This document shows positions 1 to 7,191 of a stretch of 45,711 nucleotides of DNA, in pieces (the stretch's first letter is position 1; each line of letters begins with the position of its first letter). Below the pieces are notes generated by a model, which was not told the origin of the DNA, made no database searches, and worked only from the letters and a program-made list of their open reading frames with translations. This DNA comes from Clostridiales bacterium (GTDB lineage: Bacteria; Bacillota; Clostridia; Oscillospirales; CAG-272), in contig JAAVZO010000030.1 in the NCBI GenBank assembly GCA_022791685.1, positions 1-45,711 on the forward strand, read 5' to 3'. A program made the position numbers and the translations under genes.

Positions 1-141
1 GTAGCTCAGACCGCCGCTGCGACTATCGGTACGACTGCACTGCTTACCGAGGTCAACTGGGGTGTCGTCGCAAGTGCGTCAATCCTCGCTGGTCTGCTGT
101 CCGTGGTTACTTCGGTAGCGGGATTGCCTGAGGTGGAGTGA
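1..141 (+). CDS. Phage holin, r1t-type, C-terminal part (5' end outside window)
   Basis: Frame 1 is open from the first base to TGA at 139-141 and gives 46 residues. The stretch TIGTTALLTEVNWG followed by a small-residue hydrophobic helix and ending SVAGLPEVE is the pattern I know from small r1t-like holins of Gram-positive phages. Holins form the membrane lesion that releases endolysin; in these phages the lysin gene normally lies next door. The start and first transmembrane segment lie outside the window. A terminator-like hairpin follows at 279-310 and bacterial genes begin after it, so this may be the end of a prophage lytic module. Family call is fairly confident; prophage status is inference. 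Confidence 0.75.
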   Translation, partial: VAQTAAATIGTTALLTEVNWGVVASASILAGLLSVVTSVAGLPEVE

Positions 142-278
142 GATGAATTTATGTTATTACACCTTTTAGTTATTGTACTGCATATATTATATGACGCGCA
201 CATGACACAAAAGCTAAAAATATTCGATATTTACAGTATATAAAGTTCTCAAAGAGATAAGGTTTTTACCTCTATTAT

Positions 279-310
279 GCCCGATGGATTCAGTATCCAT
301 CGGGCTTTTT
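279..310 (+). terminator. Rho-independent terminator after the holin
   Basis: A perfect 10-bp stem GCCCGATGGA/TCCATCGGGC with a 7-nt loop (TTCAGTA) is followed directly by five T. It lies 138 bases past the holin stop. It could also serve the convergent permease gene weakly, but the T run favours the plus strand. Confidence 0.85.
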
Positions 311-371
311 GTATTAAAAAGCTGTCAACGCAGGCAGCATTGACAGCTTCATATTGATTTGCAATCTCACT

Positions 372-1523
372 TCATATCAGCCGTATCAGCATCATAAATC
401 CGGTCAGTAGAATCAAGAAACTGAAGTTGAACACCGAAAAAGTTCGCACGTATTTGCCGGTCTCACTCGGCATATGACTTACATACTCACGGAATGTTAT
501 CAAGCTTGCTAACGACGATATCAGCGTGCCGACTCCACCGATGTTGACTCCGACAAGTAGGTCGCGGTAATTCTCCGTGAACTGAGACAGCAGAATTGCC
601 GACGGTACGTTGCTTATAAACTGGCACGACAGCACACTAACAAGCAGCGTGCTCTTGTCGAGCAGCGTGGCGAATAGCTGACGTACAGCGGGGATTCGCG
701 CCATGTTTCCTGCGAAAATGAAGAAAAACACAAACGTCAGCAACAGCGGATAATCGACCATTTTCAGCGCTTTTCGGTCGACAATCAACAGCACTGGCGG
801 GATTATCACGAGCCCGAGCCAGTATGGAACCGCACGGAATACAATTACTATCGACAGTGCGAACAGTATAAGGTAGAGTGCGGTACGTTTAGGATCCACC
901 GAAATCCCGCTTTTATGAATTTCAAGAGGTTCGTTCTTGACGAATACACAGCAGCATAGCGTAATTAGAATCACTGCAAATATGAACGGCGGCAGCATTA
1001 TTGACATAAACTCACCGTTCGGTATGTTAAATTTAGTATACAGATACAGATTCTGTGGATTTCCGAACGGTGTCAGCATTCCGCCGAGATTGGCTGCAAT
1101 ATTCTGCATGATGAAGGTAAACATCATGTATTTCTGCATTTTTGCGGCGCTCAGTGTCAAATACCCGAGCGGCAGAAATGTCAGCAGCGCCATATCATTC
1201 GCGATCAGCATTGAACCGATGAAGGTTATGTACACCAGTGCAAGTATACTCACACGCGCTGTTTTACATAGCTGCACGATCTTTTCAGCGAGCATATAGA
1301 AAAAGTTTATATTTTTCAGCGCGCATACGACGGCGAGCACCAAAAATAGGCAGCTGAGAGTCTTAAAATCAAAGTAACCGATGTAGTTTTTGTCAATTGG
1401 TATGATTAAACTTGTCAGAAGCGCCGCGATAAGCGCTATGCACATTACTGTATTTTTTCTGATAAAACCCCATATTTTGTTAAATATAGGTAAGTGAATT
1501 GTTGGATGGTAATGTAGGTTCAT
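372..1523 (-). CDS. SLC13/ArsB-type anion permease
   Basis: 383 residues, almost entirely hydrophobic, with about 10-11 predicted membrane segments. The family pattern is visible in two half-sites: NDMALLTFLP followed by NLGGMLTPFGNPQN in the first half, and SNVPSAILLSQF in the second. These resemble the substrate and cation binding hairpins of the ion transporter superfamily (citrate, dicarboxylate, sulfate or arsenite carriers). The protein is somewhat short for the family and the substrate cannot be told. It stands alone on the minus strand with its own promoter at 1568-1596. The nearest Shine-Dalgarno match (GGAGG) lies about 14 bases before the ATG, a long spacing seen at several genes here. 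Confidence 0.8.
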   Translation of the reverse strand: MNLHYHPTIHLPIFNKIWGFIRKNTVMCIALIAALLTSLIIPIDKNYIGYFDFKTLSCLFLVLAVVCALKNINFFYMLAEKIVQLCKTARVSILALVYITFIGSMLIANDMALLTFLPLGYLTLSAAKMQKYMMFTFIMQNIAANLGGMLTPFGNPQNLYLYTKFNIPNGEFMSIMLPPFIFAVILITLCCCVFVKNEPLEIHKSGISVDPKRTALYLILFALSIVIVFRAVPYWLGLVIIPPVLLIVDRKALKMVDYPLLLTFVFFFIFAGNMARIPAVRQLFATLLDKSTLLVSVLSCQFISNVPSAILLSQFTENYRDLLVGVNIGGVGTLISSLASLITFREYVSHMPSETGKYVRTFSVFNFSFLILLTGFMMLIRLI

Positions 1524-1567
1524 TTAATATTAAATAGCCTCCGTTGATGATTTATTCACAAAACGAC

Positions 1568-1596
1568 ATTATATCATTTATTGTCATAATATGCAA
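1568..1596 (-). promoter_or_regulatory. Sigma-A promoter of the permease gene
   Basis: On the minus strand, TTGCAT (1591-1596), a 17-bp spacer and a perfect TATAAT (1568-1573). It is about 45 bases before the start codon. Confidence 0.7.
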
Positions 1597-1713
1597 GTGA
1601 TATTTCAATCATCAATGAAAATAATATGTGAACAATGTAATGCGAATATATGCGTCATTTGTCAGCAATCTACTAAAATTAATATATAATCGGTAGATTT
1701 ATTTCCCGATATG

Positions 1714-1722
1714 TGGTACAAT
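1714..1722 (+). promoter_or_regulatory. Possible extended -10 before the small Cys-rich gene
   Basis: TGG-TACAAT fits an extended -10 element. The -35 position shows only a weak match. It lies 31 bases before the ATG at 1753, a suitable distance. Confidence 0.35.
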
Positions 1723-1752
1723 AATTTTATATCAAAGATGGGAGTATAACAA

Positions 1753-1950
1753 ATGAAGCTTGAACATAAACGCATACAGCCGTCGTGCGATACCTGTGAA
1801 TTTTTCGACTGGGACGACGATATGCAGGATAATGTTTGTATCGCTAATCTCGACGAGGATGAGTACGCGCGCATGATGCAGAGTCCGTCCGGACGCTGTC
1901 CATTTTACAAATATTACGATGAGTACAAAAGTGTACAGAAACAAAATTAG
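1753..1950 (+). CDS. Small Cys-rich protein, DUF6472-like
   Basis: 65 residues with Cys-x-x-Cys near the start (CDTCEFF), a third Cys in NVCIANLDEDEY and a fourth in GRCPFYKYYDEY. The four cysteines suggest a small metal-binding fold. The NLDEDEY and CPFY..DEYK words match what I remember of DUF6472, a family found in gut Clostridia with no known function. A GGAG ribosome site lies 8 bases before the ATG. It is a single-gene unit between an upstream -10 candidate and a hairpin that overlaps its stop codon. Reality as a gene is well supported by the conserved pattern; function is unknown. Confidence 0.75.
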   Translation: MKLEHKRIQPSCDTCEFFDWDDDMQDNVCIANLDEDEYARMMQSPSGRCPFYKYYDEYKSVQKQN

Positions 1951-1973
1951 GAGGGCGAAAGCTCTCCTAATTT
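1944..1973. terminator. Hairpin between convergent genes
   Basis: AAATTAGGAG.GC pairs with GCTCTCCTAATTT, 12 of 13 positions, small loop GAA. It overlaps the TAG of the small gene and lies 12 bases beyond the end of the convergent lipoprotein gene. The T run is short, so it may act in both directions. Confidence 0.6.
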
Positions 1974-1984
1974 GCGGTTAAGTT

Positions 1985-3474
1985 TTATTTATTCCAATTT
2001 TTCATAACATTATCAATGTTAGCTTGTATTTGATCTTCGTATTGAGCAAAAATCGAAGCATATGTGCCAGTATGATTTACTACTGCATTGCTTAGGTCAG
2101 TATTGATTGAACCATTTAAACCAAGCAGCGAGCCTGGTTGTGCAACGATTGAATCTGTGATTATTTTTAACATTTCAATCGATTCACCATTTCTTAGTCC
2201 CTTTGTTTCGATTGCTACTTCACGGAAGGTAGGAACAACACTTATTTCACTCTCATATGACAGAGCATCAAGCACAAATCCTGCTATTTCAGGATTTGGA
2301 TTGGTTATCGGAATATGTGCAACGTGAGAAGATGTGTACATCATTGAGTAATAGCTGTCTTGGTTTTCATCGTATTTGGGGAATGGAAGTACGCCGTATT
2401 CGAAATCAAGTGAACGGTAGCGTTGGAATTTATTTACTTCCGATACTCCGAACAGTGTGCGCTGGTTCATAAAGGCATAAATATATCCACCTTGAGTTGG
2501 GTCAGCGTCGTTACCGTTAAATCCAGCACGGAATTTTGCGTCATCTGATGTGAACATTGTTGACAATTTGTCCAGCACATCATACCAACGTGATGTTCCG
2601 ATGGAACTCTTCAGAACTCCGTTATCAGATATCACTGTATCCACTCCACAGCCTAAGAAGTAGAAAGTTAGTGTTGATGCCATGTTTGTCATACCGTATA
2701 TCGTCTTGCTTTCATTGTTCCACTCAGCGCTTTCCGCGCCATTAAGATTGGCTGCGGCAGAGATATATTTATTCAGTGCATCGAGTGTCCATTTGCCTTC
2801 ACGTACCAAATCGTATGGCATTTCGAGTCCTAAATTCTTCGTCATGTCTTCATTGAAAGTGAGCACGCGGACACCATCGTGAATCATCAAATGTGAACCG
2901 CCAACTGCGCTGTAGAGTGCGTTGTTAATTGTAATCGCATCATTAAAATTTGAATACCACCACGGCTTGTCGAGCTGTAAAGAATCAATTTCAAGTAGGT
3001 TGTAGAACGAACCTTCAAATGCCATATTCGACACTTTGTTGACTGGCAGATACATAGCCTGATACTCGTCTTCGCCGGAGAGTACTGAGTTACGTGCCAT
3101 CTCCATTATTACTTCGAATTTATAGTCGTTATTGGCTAAAATTTCGTTGATCTTTATGTCGAGCTTATCCTCAACCTTGCGATTACGGCGATAGATCGCG
3201 TCATCAAGCTGATCTCCGGTTTCCTCTTCACGCAGCATAACACAGTGCATACTGTACATGTCGATCGTATTCAAAATATTGAACTCGGCACCGCCAAATC
3301 CTGTTTCCGGATACGGGTATACATATTCATCAGACTCGTTTAGTGTAGTTCCTGCATCAGATGGGGGGGGGTTTTATCTGATGGATTTTTTGTGTCTTGA
3401 CATGCAGTCAAGGGAAGCTGAGCAGCTAAAAGCAGCGCGCATATGCCTATTTGGATATGCTTTTGTTTTTTCAT
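1985..3474 (-). pseudogene. Solute-binding lipoprotein, frame interrupted at a nine-C run (possibly phase-variable)
   Basis: From the ATG at 3474 the minus strand encodes a lipoprotein signal peptide (MKKQKHIQIGICALLLAAQLPLTAC, cut here in meaning at Cys25) and a polar linker. At nine consecutive C the frame runs off and meets a stop about ten codons later. One extra C, or two fewer, restores frame into SDAGTTLNESDEY, then FGGAEFNIL and the remaining binding-protein body. Restored length is 496 residues, like the paralogues at 32366 and 38952. Shared words with them are FGG.xF.IL, DAIYRRNRK and DKPWW. The interrupted body alone is open from 3274. Family role is capture of sugars or oligosaccharides for an ABC importer; no permease is nearby. 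A consensus promoter and ribosome site are intact, arguing against long decay. Whether this is a true OFF state, a mutation or a base-call error cannot be told from one sequence. Confidence 0.8.
3363..3371. repeat. Homopolymer of nine G (C on coding strand)
   Basis: Nine uninterrupted G lie inside the early coding region of the lipoprotein gene, just after the signal peptide and in a proline/threonine linker. The coding frame would be open with 7 or 10 units and is closed with 9. Only one other run of this length occurs in the window, at 32284-32292, also beside a solute-binding lipoprotein gene. Confidence 0.95.
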
Positions 3475-3541
3475 GGTGGTTACCATCCTTTCGATAATGA
3501 AAAATATTTAATTGAGAGCTTATAGAACACGTCTATTTAGT

Positions 3542-3590
3542 AGTTCCTATGAACTGATTTCATTATATCATATCGATAGATGGCTGTCAA
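3542..3590 (-). promoter_or_regulatory. Consensus promoter with downstream dyad, lipoprotein gene
   Basis: Minus strand: TTGACA (3585-3590), 17-bp spacer, TATAAT (3562-3567), a perfect consensus promoter. A palindrome AGTTC-CTAT-GAACT at 3542-3555 covers the expected transcription start and first transcribed bases, a typical place for a repressor site. Promoter is seen directly; operator role is inference. Confidence 0.85.
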
Positions 3591-3618
3591 CCGACTTTTA
3601 ACGAAACATTTTCGAAAC

Positions 3619-3651
3619 AAAATTAGGTGAGCTTTTGCTCACCTAATTTTT
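3619..3651 (-). terminator. Terminator after the HD-domain gene
   Basis: Perfect 14-bp stem (arms 3619-3632 and 3637-3650) with TTTT loop, beginning 5 bases past the HD gene stop. It insulates that gene from the lipoprotein promoter just beyond it. Confidence 0.8.
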
Positions 3652-3655
3652 CATA

Positions 3656-4192
3656 TTACATATAAGCAGCTTCGGTTACCGCTGCCGCTTTTGGCTCGAG
3701 AATGAGCCGACAGGCTGTCTGAATCTCTGGAATTTGATATGTATTCCGACTAAACACTTCATACACCGAGCATACCTTATCTACGAGCGATACGAGTACG
3801 CTTTCTTTATACAGCGGAAGCAGCGGTGTCAATGGGAACATATGCTTTGTTATTATATCGGTTTCGACTTCTGATAGCTCAAAGTCGAACATTGCATTGT
3901 AAAATGCGGTGAAGGGATGTGAAAAACCATGCAGTCCATTTTTAGGACGTGTATAGTGCCAATCGTACAGAAAATAATCGTGGAGCAGCGCTCCGCGGAC
4001 AAGCTCGACAATTCTAAACTTAAACAAACCGAGCTTCGACGCTATACGGTAACAAAAGTAAGCTACCGCGATACTGTGCAGCAGACATGAAGTGTTTCCG
4101 TGCTGGATAAACGCCTCCTCTGCTGCGAGCCGTGAGCCGCACATAGTCTCACTCACGAGCACGAGAAATTTGTCATACAGAAGGCTTTTCAT
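3656..4192 (-). CDS. HD-domain protein (predicted metal-dependent phosphohydrolase)
   Basis: 178 residues, all helical in character. The HD superfamily pattern is present: His39 in HSIAVAYF, His71-Asp72 in GALLHDYF, further histidines in HGFSHPF (88-92) and a late Asp in SLVDKV (Asp138). These would hold the metal ion for phosphoester hydrolysis. Length fits stand-alone HD proteins that act on nucleotides or as small phosphohydrolases; the exact substrate cannot be read. No membrane segment. It follows the NERD gene on the same strand with an 80-base gap that holds a hairpin around its ribosome site. Confidence 0.8.
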   Translation of the reverse strand: MKSLLYDKFLVLVSETMCGSRLAAEEAFIQHGNTSCLLHSIAVAYFCYRIASKLGLFKFRIVELVRGALLHDYFLYDWHYTRPKNGLHGFSHPFTAFYNAMFDFELSEVETDIITKHMFPLTPLLPLYKESVLVSLVDKVCSVYEVFSRNTYQIPEIQTACRLILEPKAAAVTEAAYM

Positions 4193-4203
4193 TCGATCAA
4201 GGG

Positions 4204-4230
4204 AAGTCCTTTCGAAATTTTGTAGGACTT
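4204..4230 (-). promoter_or_regulatory. Hairpin covering the ribosome site of the HD gene
   Basis: AAGTCCT (4224-4230) pairs with AGGACTT (4204-4210) over a 13-nt loop. The AGGA that best matches a ribosome site is in the 3' arm, about 15 bases before the ATG. Folding would hide it, so translation could be conditional. The spacing is long, so the match itself may be fortuitous. Confidence 0.35.
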
Positions 4231-4272
4231 GACTGGCAGCCCAAACAATAAGTTCAGGCTATCAGTTCAGGT

Positions 4273-4959
4273 CTATTTATTATTAAATTTTCGCATAGCA
4301 TTTTTATGCTTTCTTGCAACGCTTGCGTCGCTTTTGGCAAAAGAAGCGAGTATCGAGCGGACGCGGGCAGTTTGCTGAGTCGACAGCGCATTTTTCTTAC
4401 CTACTCTTTTGATGTAGCCCACAAGCTCGTTAGTTTTTACTAAATTGTCATATGCGTGACTGAATGTGACGCGGTTTGAGGTGAATACTACTACATTATA
4501 AAGCGGAACATTGTACTGTCCCTTGCTCTTTAGTATATTCTGGATGATTTTTACATGTGTGTTGTTCTGGCGCAGCGGATTATAGAAGCGGATCTTTTTG
4601 TCATTATAGGTCTGCCACCAGTCATGTTCGTTGGGATTTTTTATGAAGCCATTGTGACTTTTTACTTCGATAACAAAGACACCGCTTCGATTTATTACTA
4701 CGTGGTCGATTTCGGCGTGCTTTTCGTAGTCAAGATTGATATACGGAAGGTATATCCCAGTCATTACGGCGCTTTCACCGAATTCTTTTTTTAGCAGTGT
4801 GTCGACGCGTTGTTCACTTTCGCGTCCATACCCCTCAACCTGCTTACGTTTTTTTGAGGTTTTACGGCGTATAACTATATAGAACGCCGTGACTATGATC
4901 GTGAGTGTGGCTGCCAGAGTCGCAAGGCAGATCAACAGGGATTTTAAACTTTCATTCAT
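4273..4959 (-). CDS. Membrane-anchored NERD-domain protein
   Basis: 228 residues. An N-terminal membrane helix (about 8-31) is followed by a basic stretch and a NERD domain (about 45-155). NERD hallmarks are the early Gly-x-x-Gly-Glu region (GYGRESEQRV), EIDHVVINRSGVFVIEVKSHNG with Asp and Glu-x-Lys as in restriction-like nuclease folds, and PLRQNNTHVK. The family is related to nucleases and occurs with helicases, kinases or alone; activity is unproven for most members. The C-terminus is basic (ARKHKNAMRKF). The Shine-Dalgarno AAAGGA lies in a GGAAATATTTCC palindrome before the ATG. Confidence 0.85.
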   Translation of the reverse strand: MNESLKSLLICLATLAATLTIIVTAFYIVIRRKTSKKRKQVEGYGRESEQRVDTLLKKEFGESAVMTGIYLPYINLDYEKHAEIDHVVINRSGVFVIEVKSHNGFIKNPNEHDWWQTYNDKKIRFYNPLRQNNTHVKIIQNILKSKGQYNVPLYNVVVFTSNRVTFSHAYDNLVKTNELVGYIKRVGKKNALSTQQTARVRSILASFAKSDASVARKHKNAMRKFNNK

Positions 4960-5057
4960 TTAGCGGGAAATATTTCCTTTAGGTTGATGAACAACATCTA
5001 TAAGGCAGCGCCGGGAAAATAAATATATTATTTCCCCGACTCTGCACCTAAAGATAA

Positions 5058-5282
5058 TTATTCGAGGCTGGACAAATAATCTACAACGTCCCCGACGCAG
5101 ATGAACTTCGACAGCTGTTTGTCGTCGATCTCAACTCCGAGCTTATCCTCACAGAGCAGAATGAGGTCTGCGAGTTCAAGCGAGTTGATCCCGAGGTCAG
5201 CGGTAAGCTCCGCGTCCATCGTGATGAGCTGGGGGTCGATCGACAGGTCGTCGACAAGAATGCTTTTGAATTGTTCGTACAT
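5058..5282 (-). CDS. Acyl carrier protein
   Basis: 74 residues, acidic, four-helix pattern of acyl carrier proteins. The 4'-phosphopantetheine attachment site is Ser34 in DLGINSLEL; the usual Asp before this Ser is Asn here, a tolerated change in some dedicated carriers. It starts 46 bases after the acyl-activating enzyme and shares its operon, so the natural reading is that the enzyme loads this carrier directly. No fatty-acid synthase genes are nearby, which suggests a specialised carrier rather than the main one. The downstream gap to 4960 holds an imperfect AT-rich hairpin without a clear T run. Confidence 0.9.
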   Translation of the reverse strand: MYEQFKSILVDDLSIDPQLITMDAELTADLGINSLELADLILLCEDKLGVEIDDKQLSKFICVGDVVDYLSSLE

Positions 5283-5328
5283 TGTGAGTATCCTCCGTTT
5301 AAATTATTTACTGTTTAAATTATTATAT

Positions 5329-7059
5329 TTATTTATAGAGATAACGCTTGATTTTCTTAGAAGTGGTCTTTTCAAACTCCTCGCGCTTGATCTCTACCTC
5401 AGTCATATGCTTGAAGGAAGGCAGCGCGCGGTTGATATCGTTGACTGCGTTCTTGATGGCAGTCTCGATCTCTTCGTCCGATTTGCCTTCGAGACGCTCG
5501 TAGTCGGGATGGATCAGCGCGGTTATCGCAACTTCGCCCGAATCCTGCTTGCGTCCGATTATAACGCTCTCCTTGATTAGGTCGCAGTGCGACAGGTGCT
5601 CCTCGAGCTCTTCAGGGAATACGTTCTTACCGTTTGAAAGGATGATGACGTTTTTCTTGCGTCCGGTGATGTAGATATAGTTGTCTTTGTCGATATATCC
5701 GATGTCGCCGGTCTTGAACCAGCCATCATTTTCGAGGTTTTGTGTGTCGTGAGTGAATGTTGCGTATGTGGCTTCTTCATCGTTGTAGTAGCCGAGCATG
5801 ACATTGTCGCCCTTGACTACGATCTCGCCGAATTCATCCGACGGCTGCTGCTTATCGATGCGCACGCGCTCCTCATATACCGGCGTTCCGACTGAGCCAA
5901 AGCGAGCCGCGCCGTTCGGGTTGCAGGCAACCAGCGGAGCACATTCAGTGATTCCGTAGCCTTCGAAAATCGTGATACCGAAGCTGTAGAAGTCCTTCAA
6001 TATACTTGGGCTGATCGGTGCGCCGCCGCATATCATCGACTGGACCTCTCCGCCGAGCGCTGAAAGGATCTGACCGAAGAATTTCTTTCTCAGGTCAATG
6101 CCGACTTTCATCAGTCCGTCAGATACCTTCATCAACATACGAACCTTTTTCTCCAACCCCTTTTTACGGATCTCATCCCAGATCTTCTTGTAGATCGTCT
6201 CGACAAAAAGCGGCACGAGCACTAGTGCATTCGGCTTGTAATTCTGCATATTGCGCATTGTGTATTTGAGGCTGTCGTTGATGTATTCAGACGCACCAAG
6301 GTTGATAACTGCAAGGTGCGAGCAGGTCATTTCGTATGTATGGTGCTGCGGGAGTACCGACAGGAGCCGTGTGTGCGAGTCGTAGGGAACTACGTCGCAG
6401 GAAGCCCATGCAGCGGCAACGAGATTTTTCTGTGACAGCATAACGCCCTTCGACGTTCCGGTAGTGCCGGATGTGAAGATAATCGCGCACATTTTCTCCA
6501 TATCGATAGTATGCAGATAGTAGCTGTTATTATTATCGTCGATAGCCTGTTTTCCGAGTGCGAGCACATCCTCCCACGGCATTACGACCGGCGACGACGG
6601 CAGAGAATCGTCTACAGTGTCCTCGCCCTTCATCGGGATGAAGTAACGCACGCAGGGCATTTTGTCAGCCATTCCGGTGAGAACGCCGTTGAAATCCGGT
6701 GCATATACGACGGCTGAGCACTCAGCACGGTTGATGAAATTCGGAAGCTGGTCGTGTGTGATCTCACGGTCGAGCGGGACTATAACGCCTCCGGCATTTA
6801 CCGTTCCGAGGTAGGTTACAGTCAATTTCGCCGAGGTCGGACCGATCACCGCAACGCGGCAATCATCAATACCGAGCACGTTCAGCGCAGTACCGAAGCG
6901 TTCGGTCTCGTCCTTCAAGCGGTTGTAGGAAAAGTGTACTTCCTGCTTATCTTCTTTGTATACGTAGAGATCCTTATCACCGTATTTTGAAGCAGATGAG
7001 AGGACCATATCGCGAAAATCTTTGATCCGTGGCGGCGGATCAAACTTAAATGGCTTCAT
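5329..7059 (-). CDS. AMP-forming acyl-CoA/acyl-ACP synthetase
   Basis: 576 residues of the ANL adenylating superfamily. The phosphate-binding loop TSGTTGTSKG is at 196-205, the YGITE core motif at 368-372, the TGD motif at 450-452, the hinge and GRKKN region at 466-470, and a Lys-rich C-terminus at 567-576. It activates a carboxylate with ATP and transfers the acyl group to a thiol. The adjacent acyl carrier protein gene (46 bases downstream) makes an acyl-ACP synthetase role plausible; long-chain acyl-CoA synthetase is the other reading. No membrane segment. It has its own consensus promoter and an AGAAGGAG ribosome site. Substrate chain length is not readable. Confidence 0.88.
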   Translation of the reverse strand: MKPFKFDPPPRIKDFRDMVLSSASKYGDKDLYVYKEDKQEVHFSYNRLKDETERFGTALNVLGIDDCRVAVIGPTSAKLTVTYLGTVNAGGVIVPLDREITHDQLPNFINRAECSAVVYAPDFNGVLTGMADKMPCVRYFIPMKGEDTVDDSLPSSPVVMPWEDVLALGKQAIDDNNNSYYLHTIDMEKMCAIIFTSGTTGTSKGVMLSQKNLVAAAWASCDVVPYDSHTRLLSVLPQHHTYEMTCSHLAVINLGASEYINDSLKYTMRNMQNYKPNALVLVPLFVETIYKKIWDEIRKKGLEKKVRMLMKVSDGLMKVGIDLRKKFFGQILSALGGEVQSMICGGAPISPSILKDFYSFGITIFEGYGITECAPLVACNPNGAARFGSVGTPVYEERVRIDKQQPSDEFGEIVVKGDNVMLGYYNDEEATYATFTHDTQNLENDGWFKTGDIGYIDKDNYIYITGRKKNVIILSNGKNVFPEELEEHLSHCDLIKESVIIGRKQDSGEVAITALIHPDYERLEGKSDEEIETAIKNAVNDINRALPSFKHMTEVEIKREEFEKTTSKKIKRYLYK

Positions 7060-7095
7060 ACAGCAGAGCTCCTTCTAAAAACATAATCTTATTCT

Positions 7096-7124
7096 ATTAT
7101 ACAATATTCGCGCTGATTTGTCAA
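7096..7124 (-). promoter_or_regulatory. Consensus promoter of the acyl-activation operon
   Basis: Minus strand TTGACA (7119-7124), 17-bp spacer, TATAAT (7096-7101). It lies about 37 bases before the synthetase start, so synthetase and carrier are transcribed independently of the peptidase upstream. Confidence 0.85.
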
Positions 7125-7191
7125 GAGCCAATCGCCCTATTATACAACATCAGCTATATTTTTTAGTAGCGTAAATATAGAAAAGGTTACA

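Noticed and set aside
4999..5045. Terminator after the acyl carrier protein
   Set aside because: An AT-rich imperfect stem is present, but it has mismatches and no T run on the minus strand, so I did not list it.
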